The notes: generated by a model not told the origin, from the letters alone. A DNA stretch of 64,000 bases from Paragemmobacter amnigenus (GCF_009908265.2 NZ_JAAATX020000012.1:62001-126000), one strand, 5' to 3'; shown: positions 35,870 through 45,057, counted from the stretch's first letter. Made by a program: numbers and translations.

Positions 35870-36652
35870 ATGCTCGACAGTGAAACACCCTTCCTGCCCG
35901 ATCCCGATGCCGGAACCGCCGCGGCGGCGGGGCCGCTGCGCCTGCCTGCTCCGGCACCGGCGCAGCTTCCCGCAGCGGGCGTCACGCCCCGCCGGCCGCT
36001 CCGCTTCACCTTCGCCCGCACCGTCGATGACAGCCCCGCCCTGCCGCTGCCTTTGCCCGACCTGTTCGAAGGGGTCTTCGACAGCCCCGACCGCGACGCC
36101 GGGGACGACCGCATCCGCCGCAGCCGCGCCCGCGCCCGCGCCCTTCTCGACGCGCGCGAGGCAGCGCTCGACCCCGCCGCCCGCAATCTCTGGCACGACG
36201 ACGGGCAAGAGGACGACACGGCCGGAACCGCCGCCACATCCGCCCTGCCCGACGCCCCCGCGGCAGCCCCGCCCGCAGAAACCGGCCGCCGCCGCATCCG
36301 CCACCTGACCGCCGCCGATCTTGCCCGCGACAGGGCACGGCGCAACGCCCCCGCGCCACAGGCGCACGAGGCGATCACCGACCCCCTGCGCGACCGCCTG
36401 CGCGACCTGCGCTGCGTGCTCTACAGCCGGGACGATGACATGCCCGCGCCCCGCACGCGCGCGCCCCTTCCCGAACGGCTCACCGCCATGGTCCTCACGC
36501 TGGTCTTGCTGGTCGCCGCCCTGCCCGTCGGTCTCGCGCTCGGCATCCTGTCGCTCTTCCGCGGGCCGGACCTGCGCCTTTCGGCACAGGCCGTGACCGT
36601 GGTCGGCATCGTCTCCTCCCTCTGGCACGGCCTCGTCACGATCCCGCTCTGA
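35870..36652 (+). CDS. Membrane-anchored protein of unknown function (pair member 1)
   Basis: A 260-aa protein I do not recognise. Residues 1-170 are Ala/Pro/Asp/Arg-rich and probably disordered, and include a DRIRRSRARARALLDAREAA helix. Then come a basic helix DRLRDLRCVLYSRDD and two hydrophobic segments near the C-terminus separated by LSLFRGPDLRLSAQ. The C-terminal 90 residues parallel those of the next gene (LY..D..TPA..., then S-L-x-RG before the last helix). Start assignment is weak (no clear Shine-Dalgarno; an ATG at 35834 is possible). Confidence 0.6.
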   Translation: MLDSETPFLPDPDAGTAAAAGPLRLPAPAPAQLPAAGVTPRRPLRFTFARTVDDSPALPLPLPDLFEGVFDSPDRDAGDDRIRRSRARARALLDAREAALDPAARNLWHDDGQEDDTAGTAATSALPDAPAAAPPAETGRRRIRHLTAADLARDRARRNAPAPQAHEAITDPLRDRLRDLRCVLYSRDDDMPAPRTRAPLPERLTAMVLTLVLLVAALPVGLALGILSLFRGPDLRLSAQAVTVVGIVSSLWHGLVTIPL

Positions 36653-36834
36653 CCGTTGCCACGGCGCGAACAACCCCGCACCGCTTCGGCGGAAAACGGC
36701 GCATCCGGCACCAATTCGGGCATGAATGGGGCAGAACCCGCAAAAACCCGCGGCGAATTCCACAAACTGATCCGAATATCGGCACAATTAACCATCATCT
36801 TGGGGTTGAGCAGACCGCAACGGGAGAGGGCGCC

Positions 36835-37737
36835 ATGGCCTTCGATGACAGCACGATCGCCCAGTTCGTCTTTGACCGCGACCCCGCGCTCAATCTCGGC
36901 CTGCTGGTGTCCGAGCTGGACGCCGCCCTCGAACGGTCCGGCGCAGGGCGGCGCAGCGTCACATGGGATGGCGACGACCTCGCCTTCCTCGATCTGGACG
37001 GCGCGCGCTTCACCCTTTCCTATACCGGCGAGACCGCGCCCGGACTGCCCAGCAGCCTGATGCTCTCGGTCGGCCCCACGCCCGCCCTGCGCGGCCTGCC
37101 CCCCGATCCGCGCCATTATCACGAACTCTGCCACCTGATCGCAGACCGCCTGCGCGCCCGCTTCGCCCCGCGCGAAACCCTCTGGCATCAGGTCGCAGGC
37201 CCCGTCACCGCCGATCTCGTGGACGACCTCTTCGACCGCCTGCCCGACCTTTCGGGCGACATCCCCGCCCCCCCCATCGTCCGCCGCGCCCTCCGGTCCG
37301 ACGCCATCCGCGCCTTCCCCGAGGCCGACATGCCCGCCAGCTTCGTCGAAAAGGCCATGGCCATACGCGCCGCCAAGGCCGAACGCGCCCGCGCCACCGC
37401 GGCACAGCCCGCGCGCAGCCGCGCCCCCGAACCGGCCAACAGCCAGCCCGACCTGCCGCGCCGCGCCGCCCCCGAACTCGACCGCGTCCGCACCGCCCTC
37501 TACCCGCAGGACGAAGAGACGCCGGCCGAAAATGTCCGCATGCGCCTCGCGGCGACCACGCTCGACGTGACCATGCTGATCGTCTACCTGCCCATGGGCG
37601 CGGCGATGCTCACCTGCTCGCTCCTGCGCGGCGGCAATGTCACCCAATCCGCCCGCATGATGGCGCTGGCCTGCACCGCGCTCGGCCTCGGCCACGCCTT
37701 CGGGCTCGGCCTCCCGCCCACGCTCTCGCTGCTCTGA
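36835..37737 (+). CDS. Membrane-anchored protein of unknown function (pair member 2)
   Basis: A 300-aa protein with a folded N-terminal domain (MAFDDSTIAQFVFDRDPALN, later WDGDDLAFLDLDGARF and HYHELCHLIADRLRARF), a variable Ala/Arg/Pro linker near residues 175-215, and two C-terminal hydrophobic segments separated by [21 protein letters not shown] precedes the start. The C-terminus resembles that of the preceding gene, so both may share a membrane anchor module. The 182-bp gap before it includes AATTAACCATCA, containing the CtrA-like half-site TTAACCAT. No known family assigned. Confidence 0.65.
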   Translation: MAFDDSTIAQFVFDRDPALNLGLLVSELDAALERSGAGRRSVTWDGDDLAFLDLDGARFTLSYTGETAPGLPSSLMLSVGPTPALRGLPPDPRHYHELCHLIADRLRARFAPRETLWHQVAGPVTADLVDDLFDRLPDLSGDIPAPPIVRRALRSDAIRAFPEADMPASFVEKAMAIRAAKAERARATAAQPARSRAPEPANSQPDLPRRAAPELDRVRTALYPQDEETPAENVRMRLAATTLDVTMLIVYLPMGAAMLTCSLLRGGNVTQSARMMALACTALGLGHAFGLGLPPTLSLL

Positions 37738-37741
37738 CCGC

Positions 37742-38524
37742 TCACAGCCCCGCCGCTTCCAGCCCGTCGCGCTCCGCCTCCGACAGGCTCTCCATCCGCA
37801 CCAGATAGGTGTGGATGGAAAACAGCACCGCCCCCGTCTCCGGCAGCCGCATCAGGCATTGCCGCTCGGACCGCAGATAGTCCCGCCGCTGCGGGCGCGG
37901 GCGCGTCTCATGCTCCATCCGCGGCTGGTGCAGTTCCGCATCGTCATAGACCAGCGCGTTGTACCGCTCCAGCACCTGCCCCGCCCGCAACCCGTCGAAC
38001 AGCCGCTGCACCCGCCGCTCCAGATCGCCCGCGTAATGCGTCACGGGCCGGTGGATGCCCAGAAGCGGCCTGCCCATCTTCTGCGAAAGCATCCAGCTTG
38101 CCGGAAAGCACAGCACCGCGCCTGTCAGCACATGCCCCTCCGGCCCCTCGGCCAGCAGGCACAGATCCTCCTGCACCAGCCGCCCCAGCGTCACCAGCGG
38201 CCAGCGCGGATCCAGCGGCACCACCACCCCGTCCGGCCGCCGCACGCGATCCGCCCCGATCTCGTAATCCCCGTCCTCCGCCAGCCGCGCCAGCACCCGC
38301 CGGTAAAGCTCCTCCGCCGCCGCCCGCCCCTCGGGCAACAGCGCATGGACCAGCGGTTGCCGCGTCGCGATCAGCCAGTCGCGCCGCGCCATCTGGCCCG
38401 CAAAGGCCTCGTCCCGCCGCAGCCAGTCCTCCGCCCCGCAGGGCCGCATCCCGGGCAGCCGCGCCAGGGCAGGCACCATCCACGGCGCCAGCGGCAATCT
38501 GTCCTGCAAGACGGGGTTCTCCAT
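37742..38524 (-). CDS. DUF3445 family protein (heme-dependent oxidative N-demethylase-like)
   Basis: A 260-aa protein of the DUF3445 family, whose characterised relatives are heme-dependent oxidative N-demethylases. Typical stretches: PLVTLGRLVQEDLCLL near residue 110, GAVLCFPASWMLSQKMGRPLLGIH near 135 (quoted in part; His and Cys here are conserved), and RSERQCLMRLP near 220. It starts MENPVLQDRLPLAPWM. Substrate is not inferable. Its end lies four bases from the convergent unknown gene. Confidence 0.8.
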   Translation of the reverse strand: MENPVLQDRLPLAPWMVPALARLPGMRPCGAEDWLRRDEAFAGQMARRDWLIATRQPLVHALLPEGRAAAEELYRRVLARLAEDGDYEIGADRVRRPDGVVVPLDPRWPLVTLGRLVQEDLCLLAEGPEGHVLTGAVLCFPASWMLSQKMGRPLLGIHRPVTHYAGDLERRVQRLFDGLRAGQVLERYNALVYDDAELHQPRMEHETRPRPQRRDYLRSERQCLMRLPETGAVLFSIHTYLVRMESLSEAERDGLEAAGL

Positions 38525-38650
38525 GCCCCATGCCTATCCCCCCGCACCACGCCAGACAAGCCCGCCGCAGCCTCACGCAGAACCTCAGAATACCCATCCA
38601 ACCACCTGATATAGCGGATAATCCCGAAACCCCACATCACCACCCGCGCC

Positions 38651-38671
38651 CGATTTTTCGCAGAAAAATCG
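38651..38671. repeat. Single hairpin (family A, locus 8)
   Basis: Arms CGATTTTT/AAAAATCG around CGCAG, 22 bases after the end of the fliG-like gene on the minus strand. The arms equal those at 4887 and 12676 but the loop is one base shorter. The remainder of the gap (38525-38650) shows nothing recognisable. Confidence 0.65.
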
Positions 38672-38693
38672 CCCCCCGAGCCACCGACAGTCC

Positions 38694-39752
38694 CTACTCT
38701 TCCCGCTTCATCGCGATCTCCCCCGCCGCCTCCAGCTGCCGCACCGCCGACACCACCGCCGCAAAGGCCGCATCCGCGTCTTTCGCAGGCGGCACGGCCC
38801 GCCCCTCCATCTCGTCGCGGAACTGCTGCACCATGCGCGGCGACAGCGCGGCAAAGATCGCCTCCACCACCCCCGCCAGCGCCTCGTCCGCCTGCGCCGC
38901 GACAAGGGCCGTCACCAGTACCCCCGGCTCCACCGCGCGCAGCACACGCGGCAGGTCGCGCGGGGCCACCCGCGCGGGGATATGGGCAAAGGTGAAGATG
39001 GCCTTCCTCACCTGCTCGGCAAAACCCCTGTCCTCCTCCTCCAGCCCCGCCAGCACCTCCTCGCGCGTGGCGCTGGGAGAGACGTTCAGGATTGCCCCCA
39101 TCCGGTCCACCGGCCCCGCGGCAAAGGCCCGCTCCGGCCGCGCCTCCAGTTGCGCCACCAGCGACCGCCCGATCCGGCGCAGCGTGTCGGGCGCGATCCC
39201 CCCCGTCCGCGCCATGGCCAGCGCCACCCGCCGCGCCCGGTCCCCCGGCATCAGCGCCAGCACCTCCGCCGCCCGCCCCACGGGCAGCGTCGACAGCGCC
39301 ACCGCCGCCGTCTCTGCCGCCTCCTCGGCCAGCAGCGGCAGCAACTCCTCCGCCGACAGCGCCCCGATCCGCTCCCAGGGATCGGCCCGCGCGGTGCTGT
39401 CGGCCATCCGCCGCAGCCTGCTCGCCACATTGGCCGAGATATGCCCGTCGATCAGCGACAGCGCCCCGTCCAGCCCCTCGGGAAAGCTCAGCCCCGCCGC
39501 ATCCAGCGCGGCCAGAAACTCCTCCACCACCGCCGCCATCGTGGCGCGGTCCACCAGCCCCATCCGTGCCATCTGCTCGGCCAGCCGCGCCTGATGCCCC
39601 TCGGGCAGCGCGCTCAGCGGCAGCGACGCGCCCTCGGACAGCAGAAGCCGCACGATGATCGCCGCCTTTTCGACAGGGGTGGTGGGTCGCGGCACCAGAT
39701 CGCCCAGCGCCACAGGGCGGGCCAGCGCCACGCCGGTATCATCCTTCATCAT
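38694..39752 (-). CDS. Flagellar motor switch protein FliG-like
   Basis: A 352-aa protein with the FliG architecture of armadillo-like helices: EKAAIIVRLLLSEGASLPL at residues 28-46, LSTLPVGRAAEVLALMPGDRARRVALA (partial repeat) near 150, and the C-terminal FTFAHIPARVAPRDLPRVLRAV near 255, which matches the FEDIxxLDDRxIQxVLR torque region of FliG. The charged torque residues are less conserved than in classical FliG. No other flagellar genes are present in the window. It may be the genuine motor FliG placed outside the main cluster, or a divergent paralogue. Confidence 0.75.
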   Translation of the reverse strand: MMKDDTGVALARPVALGDLVPRPTTPVEKAAIIVRLLLSEGASLPLSALPEGHQARLAEQMARMGLVDRATMAAVVEEFLAALDAAGLSFPEGLDGALSLIDGHISANVASRLRRMADSTARADPWERIGALSAEELLPLLAEEAAETAAVALSTLPVGRAAEVLALMPGDRARRVALAMARTGGIAPDTLRRIGRSLVAQLEARPERAFAAGPVDRMGAILNVSPSATREEVLAGLEEEDRGFAEQVRKAIFTFAHIPARVAPRDLPRVLRAVEPGVLVTALVAAQADEALAGVVEAIFAALSPRMVQQFRDEMEGRAVPPAKDADAAFAAVVSAVRQLEAAGEIAMKREE

Positions 39753-39784
39753 GCCCCCGTCCGGTTGGATGCGTTACGGACAGG

Positions 39785-39811
39785 GTAAAAGGGCCGGATT
39801 AACCGGCCCTT
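39785..39811 (-). terminator. Rho-independent terminator of the 56-aa protein gene
   Basis: Arms AAGGGCCGG/CCGGCCCTT around ATTAA, followed on the minus strand by TTACCC, seven bases after the stop. Confidence 0.7.
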
Positions 39812-39817
39812 ACCAAC

Positions 39818-39988
39818 TCACGAAGTGGTCTGCGGCACGCAGGTGCCCGTCGCCGCGTCATAGACCGTGCCTTCGACACAGCTCGACGCCGAGATATTGG
39901 TCTTTTCGCTGTTGCACCCACCCCCGGCAAGGGCAAGCCCCGGTGCCGCAGCCAGCACAAGGGCGATGAGCGTCGTCTTGATCTTCAT
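39818..39988 (-). CDS. Small secreted Cys-containing protein
   Basis: A 56-aa precursor: signal peptide MKIKTTLIALVLAAAPGLALA, then a mature peptide of about 35 residues with three Cys (GGGCNSE, ASSCVEG, GTCVPQ). AGGA lies seven bases before the ATG. It has its own terminator. Similar small proteins near purB in Rhodobacteraceae are sometimes mislabelled adenylosuccinate lyase. Function unknown; the spacing resembles very short chitin-binding-type peptides, but this is only a resemblance. Confidence 0.7.
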   Translation of the reverse strand: MKIKTTLIALVLAAAPGLALAGGGCNSEKTNISASSCVEGTVYDAATGTCVPQTTS

Positions 39989-40162
39989 GGGGTCGTCCTT
40001 TCTTTCGCAAATGGCTTTCGTCAGGGCGACCGGCCGTCGGAAAATCCGCATCCGGTGCGTATCGAAAAGCCTAACATGGAATCGCAAAAGACAAGGGCGG
40101 AAAAATCCGCCCCTGCGCGATCCCCTGCGCGAACCCGCTCAACCCTGCGTTATCGCGGCAGG

Positions 40163-41464
40163 TCAGCCGAAGACGCGGGCAAAGATCGTGTCGACATGCT
40201 TGGTGTGATAGCCCAGATCGAACTTCTCCTCGATCTCGGCAGGGCTCAGCGCCGCCGTCACCTCGGCATCGGCCAGAAGCTCGGTCTTGAAATCCGCGCC
40301 CTTCTCCCAGACCTTCATCGCGTTGCGCTGCACCAGACGATAGGCATCCTCGCGGCTGACGCCGGCCTGCGTCAGGGCCAGCAGCACCCGCTGCGACATG
40401 ACCAGCCCTTTGAACTTGTTCATGTTCTTCAACATGTTCTCGGGGTAGACCACCAGCTTCTCCACCACCCCGGCCAGACGGTGCAGCGCGAAATCCAGCG
40501 TGACGGTCGTATCCGGCCCGATGGCGCGTTCCACCGACGAATGGGAAATGTCCCGCTCATGCCACAGCGCCACATTCTCCAGCGCCGGAATGACCGACAT
40601 CCGCACCAGCCGCGCCAGCCCCGTCAGGTTCTCGGTCAGCACCGGATTGCGCTTGTGCGGCATCGCGCTCGACCCCTTCTGCCCGGGCGAGAAATACTCC
40701 TCCGCCTCAAGCACTTCGGTCCGCTGCATGTGCCGGATCTCGATGGCGATATTCTCGATCGACGACGCAATCACCCCCAGCGTGGCAAAGAACATCGCAT
40801 GCCGGTCGCGCGGGATCACCTGGGTCGAGATCGGCTCGGGCTCCAGCCCCATCATCTTGCAGACATGTTCCTCGACGCGCGGATCGATATTGGCGAATGT
40901 CCCCACCGCGCCCGAAATCGCCCCCGTCGCCACCTCGGCCCGCGCCGCCTCCAGCCGCTTGCGGTTGCGCGCCATCTCCGCATAGAACCGCGCGAAGGTC
41001 AGACCCATGGTCGTGGGTTCGGCGTGGATGCCGTGGCTGCGCCCGATCCGCACCGTATCCTTGTGCTCATAGGCCCGCGCCTTCAGCGCCGCCAGCACCC
41101 GGTCCACGCCCTTCAGCAGCAGGTCCGCCGCCCGCACCAGCTGCACGTTCAGCGTCGTGTCCAGCACATCCGACGACGTCATCCCCTGATGCACGAAACG
41201 CGCCTCGTCATTCCCGATGATCTCGGCCAGATGCGTCAGGAACGCGATCACGTCATGCTTCGTCACGGCCTCGATCTCGTCGATCCGCGCCACGTCAAAC
41301 GTCACATCCTTCGCCTTCCACACGGCCTCGGCATTGGCCTTGGGGATCACCCCCAGCGCGGCCTGCGCGTCGCAGGCATGGGCCTCGATCTCGAACCAGA
41401 TGCGAAAACGGGTCTGCGGCTCCCAGATGGCAACCATATCGGGACGGGAATAGCGGGGGATCAT
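40163..41464 (-). CDS. purB: Adenylosuccinate lyase
   Basis: A 433-aa member of the fumarase/aspartase superfamily that acts twice in purine synthesis. It has GRSHGIHAEPTTMGL near residue 140 with a catalytic His, FVHQGMTSSDVLDT near 88, and the signature KGSSAMPHKRNPV near 262. The N-terminus MIPRYSRPDMVAIWEP is typical. The family B element lies far upstream, towards dddP. Confidence 0.98.
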   Translation of the reverse strand: MIPRYSRPDMVAIWEPQTRFRIWFEIEAHACDAQAALGVIPKANAEAVWKAKDVTFDVARIDEIEAVTKHDVIAFLTHLAEIIGNDEARFVHQGMTSSDVLDTTLNVQLVRAADLLLKGVDRVLAALKARAYEHKDTVRIGRSHGIHAEPTTMGLTFARFYAEMARNRKRLEAARAEVATGAISGAVGTFANIDPRVEEHVCKMMGLEPEPISTQVIPRDRHAMFFATLGVIASSIENIAIEIRHMQRTEVLEAEEYFSPGQKGSSAMPHKRNPVLTENLTGLARLVRMSVIPALENVALWHERDISHSSVERAIGPDTTVTLDFALHRLAGVVEKLVVYPENMLKNMNKFKGLVMSQRVLLALTQAGVSREDAYRLVQRNAMKVWEKGADFKTELLADAEVTAALSPAEIEEKFDLGYHTKHVDTIFARVFG

Positions 41465-41584
41465 CGCGGCCTCGTGTCAGGATGGGCAGGTCGCGGCCCC
41501 CTTACGCCCTGATCCGCCCCGTGACAAGGCAACACGACACAGGCAAAGGTCAGCCCCCCGCCACCCCGCCCCTTCATCTCGGCC

Positions 41585-41641
41585 CAAATACCCACAGGGG
41601 GTGAATGGGTCGCAGACCCAGAGGGGGCGCGTGCGCCCCCT
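41585..41641 (-). repeat. Family B element, copy 5 (diverged)
   Basis: Minus strand: hairpin GGGGGCGC/GCGCCCCC (41622-41641), small hairpin TGGGT/ACCCA (41606-41620), then CCCCCTGTGGGTATTTGGGCC. It lies directly after dddP and 120 bases upstream of purB. The tail is more diverged (GTGGGTATTTG instead of GAGGATATTTG). Confidence 0.55.
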
Positions 41642-41646
41642 GCCCC

Positions 41647-42984
41647 TCACCCCAGAAGCCGCGCGTCGAAGGGATAGCGCGTCAGGTTCTCATGCCCCGT
41701 CTCGGTGATCAGTACCTGTTCTTCCAGCTTGATGGAAAAATCCCCGCCCTCCGGACTGACCAGCGCCTCGACGCACAGCACGTTCCCCGGCTCCAGCGCC
41801 ACATCGAAGGCCCCTTCCACCCAACCGTCGGGATAGGGAACAAAGGGCCACTCGTCGCACAGCCCCACCCCGTGCATCTTGCAGGAATATTTCTGCGCCC
41901 AGTATTCGGGGGCCAGCTGATGCCCCCCATGCGTCAATTCGCGGATCGTGACCCCGGGCTTCAGCATCGCCATATTGGTGGCGATATGGTCCATCGCGTG
42001 ATGCATGGCGCTGACCATCGCATTGGTCGGCCGCCCGTCCCCCACCCACCAGGTGCGGCTGATGTCGATGCAGATGCCATAGCAACCGATCAGGTCAGTA
42101 TCGAAGGCCACGATCTCGTTGTTCTGCACGATCCGCGGCCCGCATTCCTGAAACCACGGATTCGTCCGCGGCCCCGACGCCAGCAACCGCGTCTCGATCC
42201 ACTCCCCCCCGCGCCGGATGTTCCCCTTGTGCAGCTCCGCCCAGATATCGTCCTCGCTCACGCCCCCCTTCGGCACGGTCTCCCGCGTAAACGCCTCCAT
42301 CTCCGCAATCGCCGCCTCACAGGCCCGATGCGCCGCCCGCATCGCCAGGATGTCATCCGGCCCCTTCACCGCCCGCACGCGCTCGGTGACGACCTCGCCC
42401 TCCAGCACCTCGAACCCCGCCCGCTCCAGCGCGCGCAGACCGTGGATCATGATCTTGTCCACCGCCAGCCGCCGGTTCGTGCCCGCATGGGCGCGCATCA
42501 CCTCCTCCACCTGGGCCGCAAAGGCCCGCGCATCCGACGCCGTCGCATCCCCGCAGACGTTGTAGAAGAACGACGCCCCCGTCCGCAGCTCCTTCACCAG
42601 CGGGTTGAAGGTCACGAGGAAGGGGGAATTCTTGTATTCCCACATCACCATATGCCCGTCGGCGCAGATCAGACAGGCGCGGAACGGGTTGTGGCTGTTC
42701 CACAGCTGCATGTTCGTCGTATCGGTCGCATAGCGGATGTTCAGCGGATCAAAGAGCAAAAGCCCCCCTATATCCCGCGCCACCAGCGCCTCGACCAGCC
42801 GCCGCCACCGGTATTCCCGCATCCGGTCCAGCTGCGGCAACTCCACCCCCGCCGCCTCCCATTCGGCAAAGGCCAGTTGCGTGGGCCCGATCTCCACCCG
42901 GTCATTGTCATTGGGCGTGCCATCCCCCAGCACGGCCCCCTTGCCCGGATCGATCTTCCGCCGCTCGGCATAATGCTGGTTCAT
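41647..42984 (-). CDS. dddP: DMSP lyase DddP (M24-family)
   Basis: A 445-aa protein of the creatinase/aminopeptidase-P fold that matches the DddP group. DddP cleaves dimethylsulfoniopropionate to dimethyl sulfide and acrylate. It starts MNQHYAERRKIDPGKGA and contains IGPTQLAF, DPLNIRYATDTTNMQLWN and LASGPRTNPWFQECGPRI. The metal ligands are visible at family positions: Asp pair in FDTDLIG (about 295/297), Asp in CIDISR, His in MHGVGLCDEW (about 371), Glu in LCVEAL and KLEEQ. The Asp six residues after that His (about 377) is the reported catalytic residue. GGAGGG precedes the start at 42984; the frame upstream is rejected. Confidence 0.92.
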   Translation of the reverse strand: MNQHYAERRKIDPGKGAVLGDGTPNDNDRVEIGPTQLAFAEWEAAGVELPQLDRMREYRWRRLVEALVARDIGGLLLFDPLNIRYATDTTNMQLWNSHNPFRACLICADGHMVMWEYKNSPFLVTFNPLVKELRTGASFFYNVCGDATASDARAFAAQVEEVMRAHAGTNRRLAVDKIMIHGLRALERAGFEVLEGEVVTERVRAVKGPDDILAMRAAHRACEAAIAEMEAFTRETVPKGGVSEDDIWAELHKGNIRRGGEWIETRLLASGPRTNPWFQECGPRIVQNNEIVAFDTDLIGCYGICIDISRTWWVGDGRPTNAMVSAMHHAMDHIATNMAMLKPGVTIRELTHGGHQLAPEYWAQKYSCKMHGVGLCDEWPFVPYPDGWVEGAFDVALEPGNVLCVEALVSPEGGDFSIKLEEQVLITETGHENLTRYPFDARLLG

Positions 42985-43086
42985 CGCGCATCCCTCCCGC
43001 CCTGTGCCCGCAAGGCTCCGCCAAGCCCGCGCCAAAGGATCGCCCATCCCCGACACGTCCCGTCGCTTTCCTTCCCTGCCGCAGAC

Positions 43087-43212
43087 AGGGGGGCCTCGGC
43101 CCCCCTCTTGGCCTGCGGCCAATTCACCCCCCGAGGATATTTCAGGACGGAAAATGCCCACTCCCCATTTTCCGTCCCCAAATATCCCGGGGGTCCGGGG
43201 GCTGGCCCCCGG
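43087..43212. repeat. Two family B elements head to head (copies 2 and 3)
   Basis: Plus-strand copy: hairpin AGGGGGGCC/GGCCCCCCT (43087-43106), then ACCCCCCGAGGATATTT and CAGGACGGAAAATG (43126-43155). Minus-strand copy: GGACGGAAAATG end at 43166-43177, CCCCGGGATATTTG core, hairpin CCGGGGGC/GCCCCCGG (43195-43212). The GGACGGAAAATG ends face each other over ten bases. This fills most of the 320-bp gap between dddP and the DMT transporter; the rest (42985-43086, 43213-43304) shows no gene. Confidence 0.65.
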
Positions 43213-43304
43213 CTTGCCCGGCCACAGGCGCGACGGCACCGCCGCGCGCGCGCCCCCGCGATGCCACCTTGAAGCCCGCCGCGCCGCCCCCTAGGGTCGC
43301 GCCC

Positions 43305-44177
43305 ATGCAGATCCAGACCGAAGCCAGCACCCGCAAGGGCATTCTCCTGATGCTCGCGGCCCTCGTCCTCTTCACCGCGATGGATGCGCTGGCCAAGGGG
43401 CTGGTGCAGGTCTATCCCACCACGCAGGTGATCTGGGCGCGCTTCATCGGGCAGGTGGCTCTGGTCCTCGTGATCGTCAACCGCGCCCTGCCGGTCATCG
43501 CCCGCACCCGCCATCCCGCGCTGCATGTCCTGCGCTCGGCCACGCAGATGGGGGCGACAGGGTTCTTCTTCGCCTCGCTCGCCCATATCGGACTGGCCGA
43601 GGCGACGGCGCTGGCCGACATCAACCCCGTCCTCATCACGCTGGGCGCCGCCCTCTTCCTTGGGGAAAAGCTGGGCCTGCGCCGCATCGCGGGCGTCATC
43701 GCCGCCATGACCGGCGCCATGATCATCATCCGCCCCGGCGCCGATGTCTTCACCCCCGCGGCCCTGCTGCCGCTGGGCTGCGCCGTCTCCTACGCCGCCT
43801 CGGCGCTGCTGACCCGCAAGGTGGGGATGAGCGAAAGCCCGTGGACCTCCATGCTCTACGGCGCGCTCTTCGGCTCGCTCGTCACGACGGCGCTGCTGCC
43901 GGGCGTCTGGCAGCCGGTCGCGCCCTCGGACATCTGGCTTTTCGTCACCGTGGGCTGCCTCGGCACCGCCGCGCAGATCTGCCTCATCCGCGCCTTCTCC
44001 ATGACCGAGGCCTCGATCCTCGCCCCCTTCGGCTATGCGGGCATCCTGCTCGCCACGATATGGGGGATCGTGCTCTATGACGAATGGCCCGACGCCTACA
44101 CCCTTCTCGGCGCGGCGATCATCACCGCCTCGGGCCTCTACATCTGGCACCGCGAGACGCGCGCGCGGCGGGGCTGA
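43305..44177 (+). CDS. DMT superfamily (EamA) transporter
   Basis: A 290-aa inner-membrane protein with ten predicted helices and two EamA repeats (LMLAALVLFTAMDALAKGL, LFLGEKLGLRRIAGVIAAM; then LIRAFSMTEASILAPFGYAG). It resembles the transporter at 28478 in repeat signatures. Divergent from dddP across the family B elements. A link to DMSP or acrylate metabolism is possible by neighbourhood but unsupported by sequence. Confidence 0.87.
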   Translation: MQIQTEASTRKGILLMLAALVLFTAMDALAKGLVQVYPTTQVIWARFIGQVALVLVIVNRALPVIARTRHPALHVLRSATQMGATGFFFASLAHIGLAEATALADINPVLITLGAALFLGEKLGLRRIAGVIAAMTGAMIIIRPGADVFTPAALLPLGCAVSYAASALLTRKVGMSESPWTSMLYGALFGSLVTTALLPGVWQPVAPSDIWLFVTVGCLGTAAQICLIRAFSMTEASILAPFGYAGILLATIWGIVLYDEWPDAYTLLGAAIITASGLYIWHRETRARRG

Positions 44178-44891
44178 TCACTCCACCCGCGCCGCCGCCA
44201 CGACAGCCGCCGGTCCGGTCTCCTGCAAGATCACCGCCACCGGCGCATCCCCCGCCGCCGTCACCTGCATCTCCAGCGGCGCGGTTCCGGCCCAGTCGCC
44301 CACCTTGGCCCACTCCGTGACGATGTTGCGATAGGTCACCACCCGCCCCGCATTCTCGCCCCGCGCGATCTCCACCGTGGCCGAGGGGATATAGCGCACC
44401 ACCTGCACCTCCACCCCGCGCGCCAGCGGCGGTTCGGCCACGGCACGGATCGCCAGCACATCCCCCTGCCGCTCCAGCGTCAGCGTGACGGGGCTTCCCG
44501 CCGCCAGATGCTTGCCGATCAGCTTGACCACCGCCTCGGGCGTGTTGCCCTCGACCCGGTCCACGCCGCCGATCACCATCTGCGGCGTATAGATCATCCG
44601 GCTTCCCGCCGCGCGGGCATAGTCCTTCTGCCGCCCCGTGAACTCGGGCCGCGCAAAGCTATCGCTCCAGCCGATATAGTCCCAGTAGTCGACATGCAGC
44701 GCCAGCGCGATGACATCCTCATGCCCCGCAAGCTCTGCCATGAATTCATCCGCAGGCGGACAGGACGAACAGCCCTGCGAGGTGTAAAGCTCCACCACGA
44801 CACCGGACCGTGCGGGACCGGCCTCCTCGGAAAATGCCGCCACCGGCGCAAGAAGCGTCACAGCGCAGAGCGCGCTGACGATATGTCGCAT
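44178..44891 (-). CDS. Secreted DUF1223 family protein (thioredoxin-like)
   Basis: A 237-aa protein with a signal peptide ([21 protein letters not shown]) and a DUF1223 domain: [19 protein letters not shown] near residue 36 with a CxxC-type motif, [15 protein letters not shown] near 72, and [15 protein letters not shown] near 107. The start at 44891 is supported by AAGGA; an ATG at 44909 also exists. DUF1223 proteins are periplasmic with a thioredoxin-like fold. Ends one base after the convergent transporter's stop. Confidence 0.85.
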   Translation of the reverse strand: MRHIVSALCAVTLLAPVAAFSEEAGPARSGVVVELYTSQGCSSCPPADEFMAELAGHEDVIALALHVDYWDYIGWSDSFARPEFTGRQKDYARAAGSRMIYTPQMVIGGVDRVEGNTPEAVVKLIGKHLAAGSPVTLTLERQGDVLAIRAVAEPPLARGVEVQVVRYIPSATVEIARGENAGRVVTYRNIVTEWAKVGDWAGTAPLEMQVTAAGDAPVAVILQETGPAAVVAAARVE

Positions 44892-45057
44892 CTCATCCTT
44901 CCCGGTCATTGGCAGTCACCCCACCCTGTTACAAAACCAGCGCGTCCCGCGCCAATCAAGCATTTGCGAGGCTTCGCACCCCCCTTTTCCCCCCGTTCCG
45001 CCCGCGCGGCAACGGGCCTTCCCGCGGAACCGGACCGAACTGGGGGCTTTATTTTCG

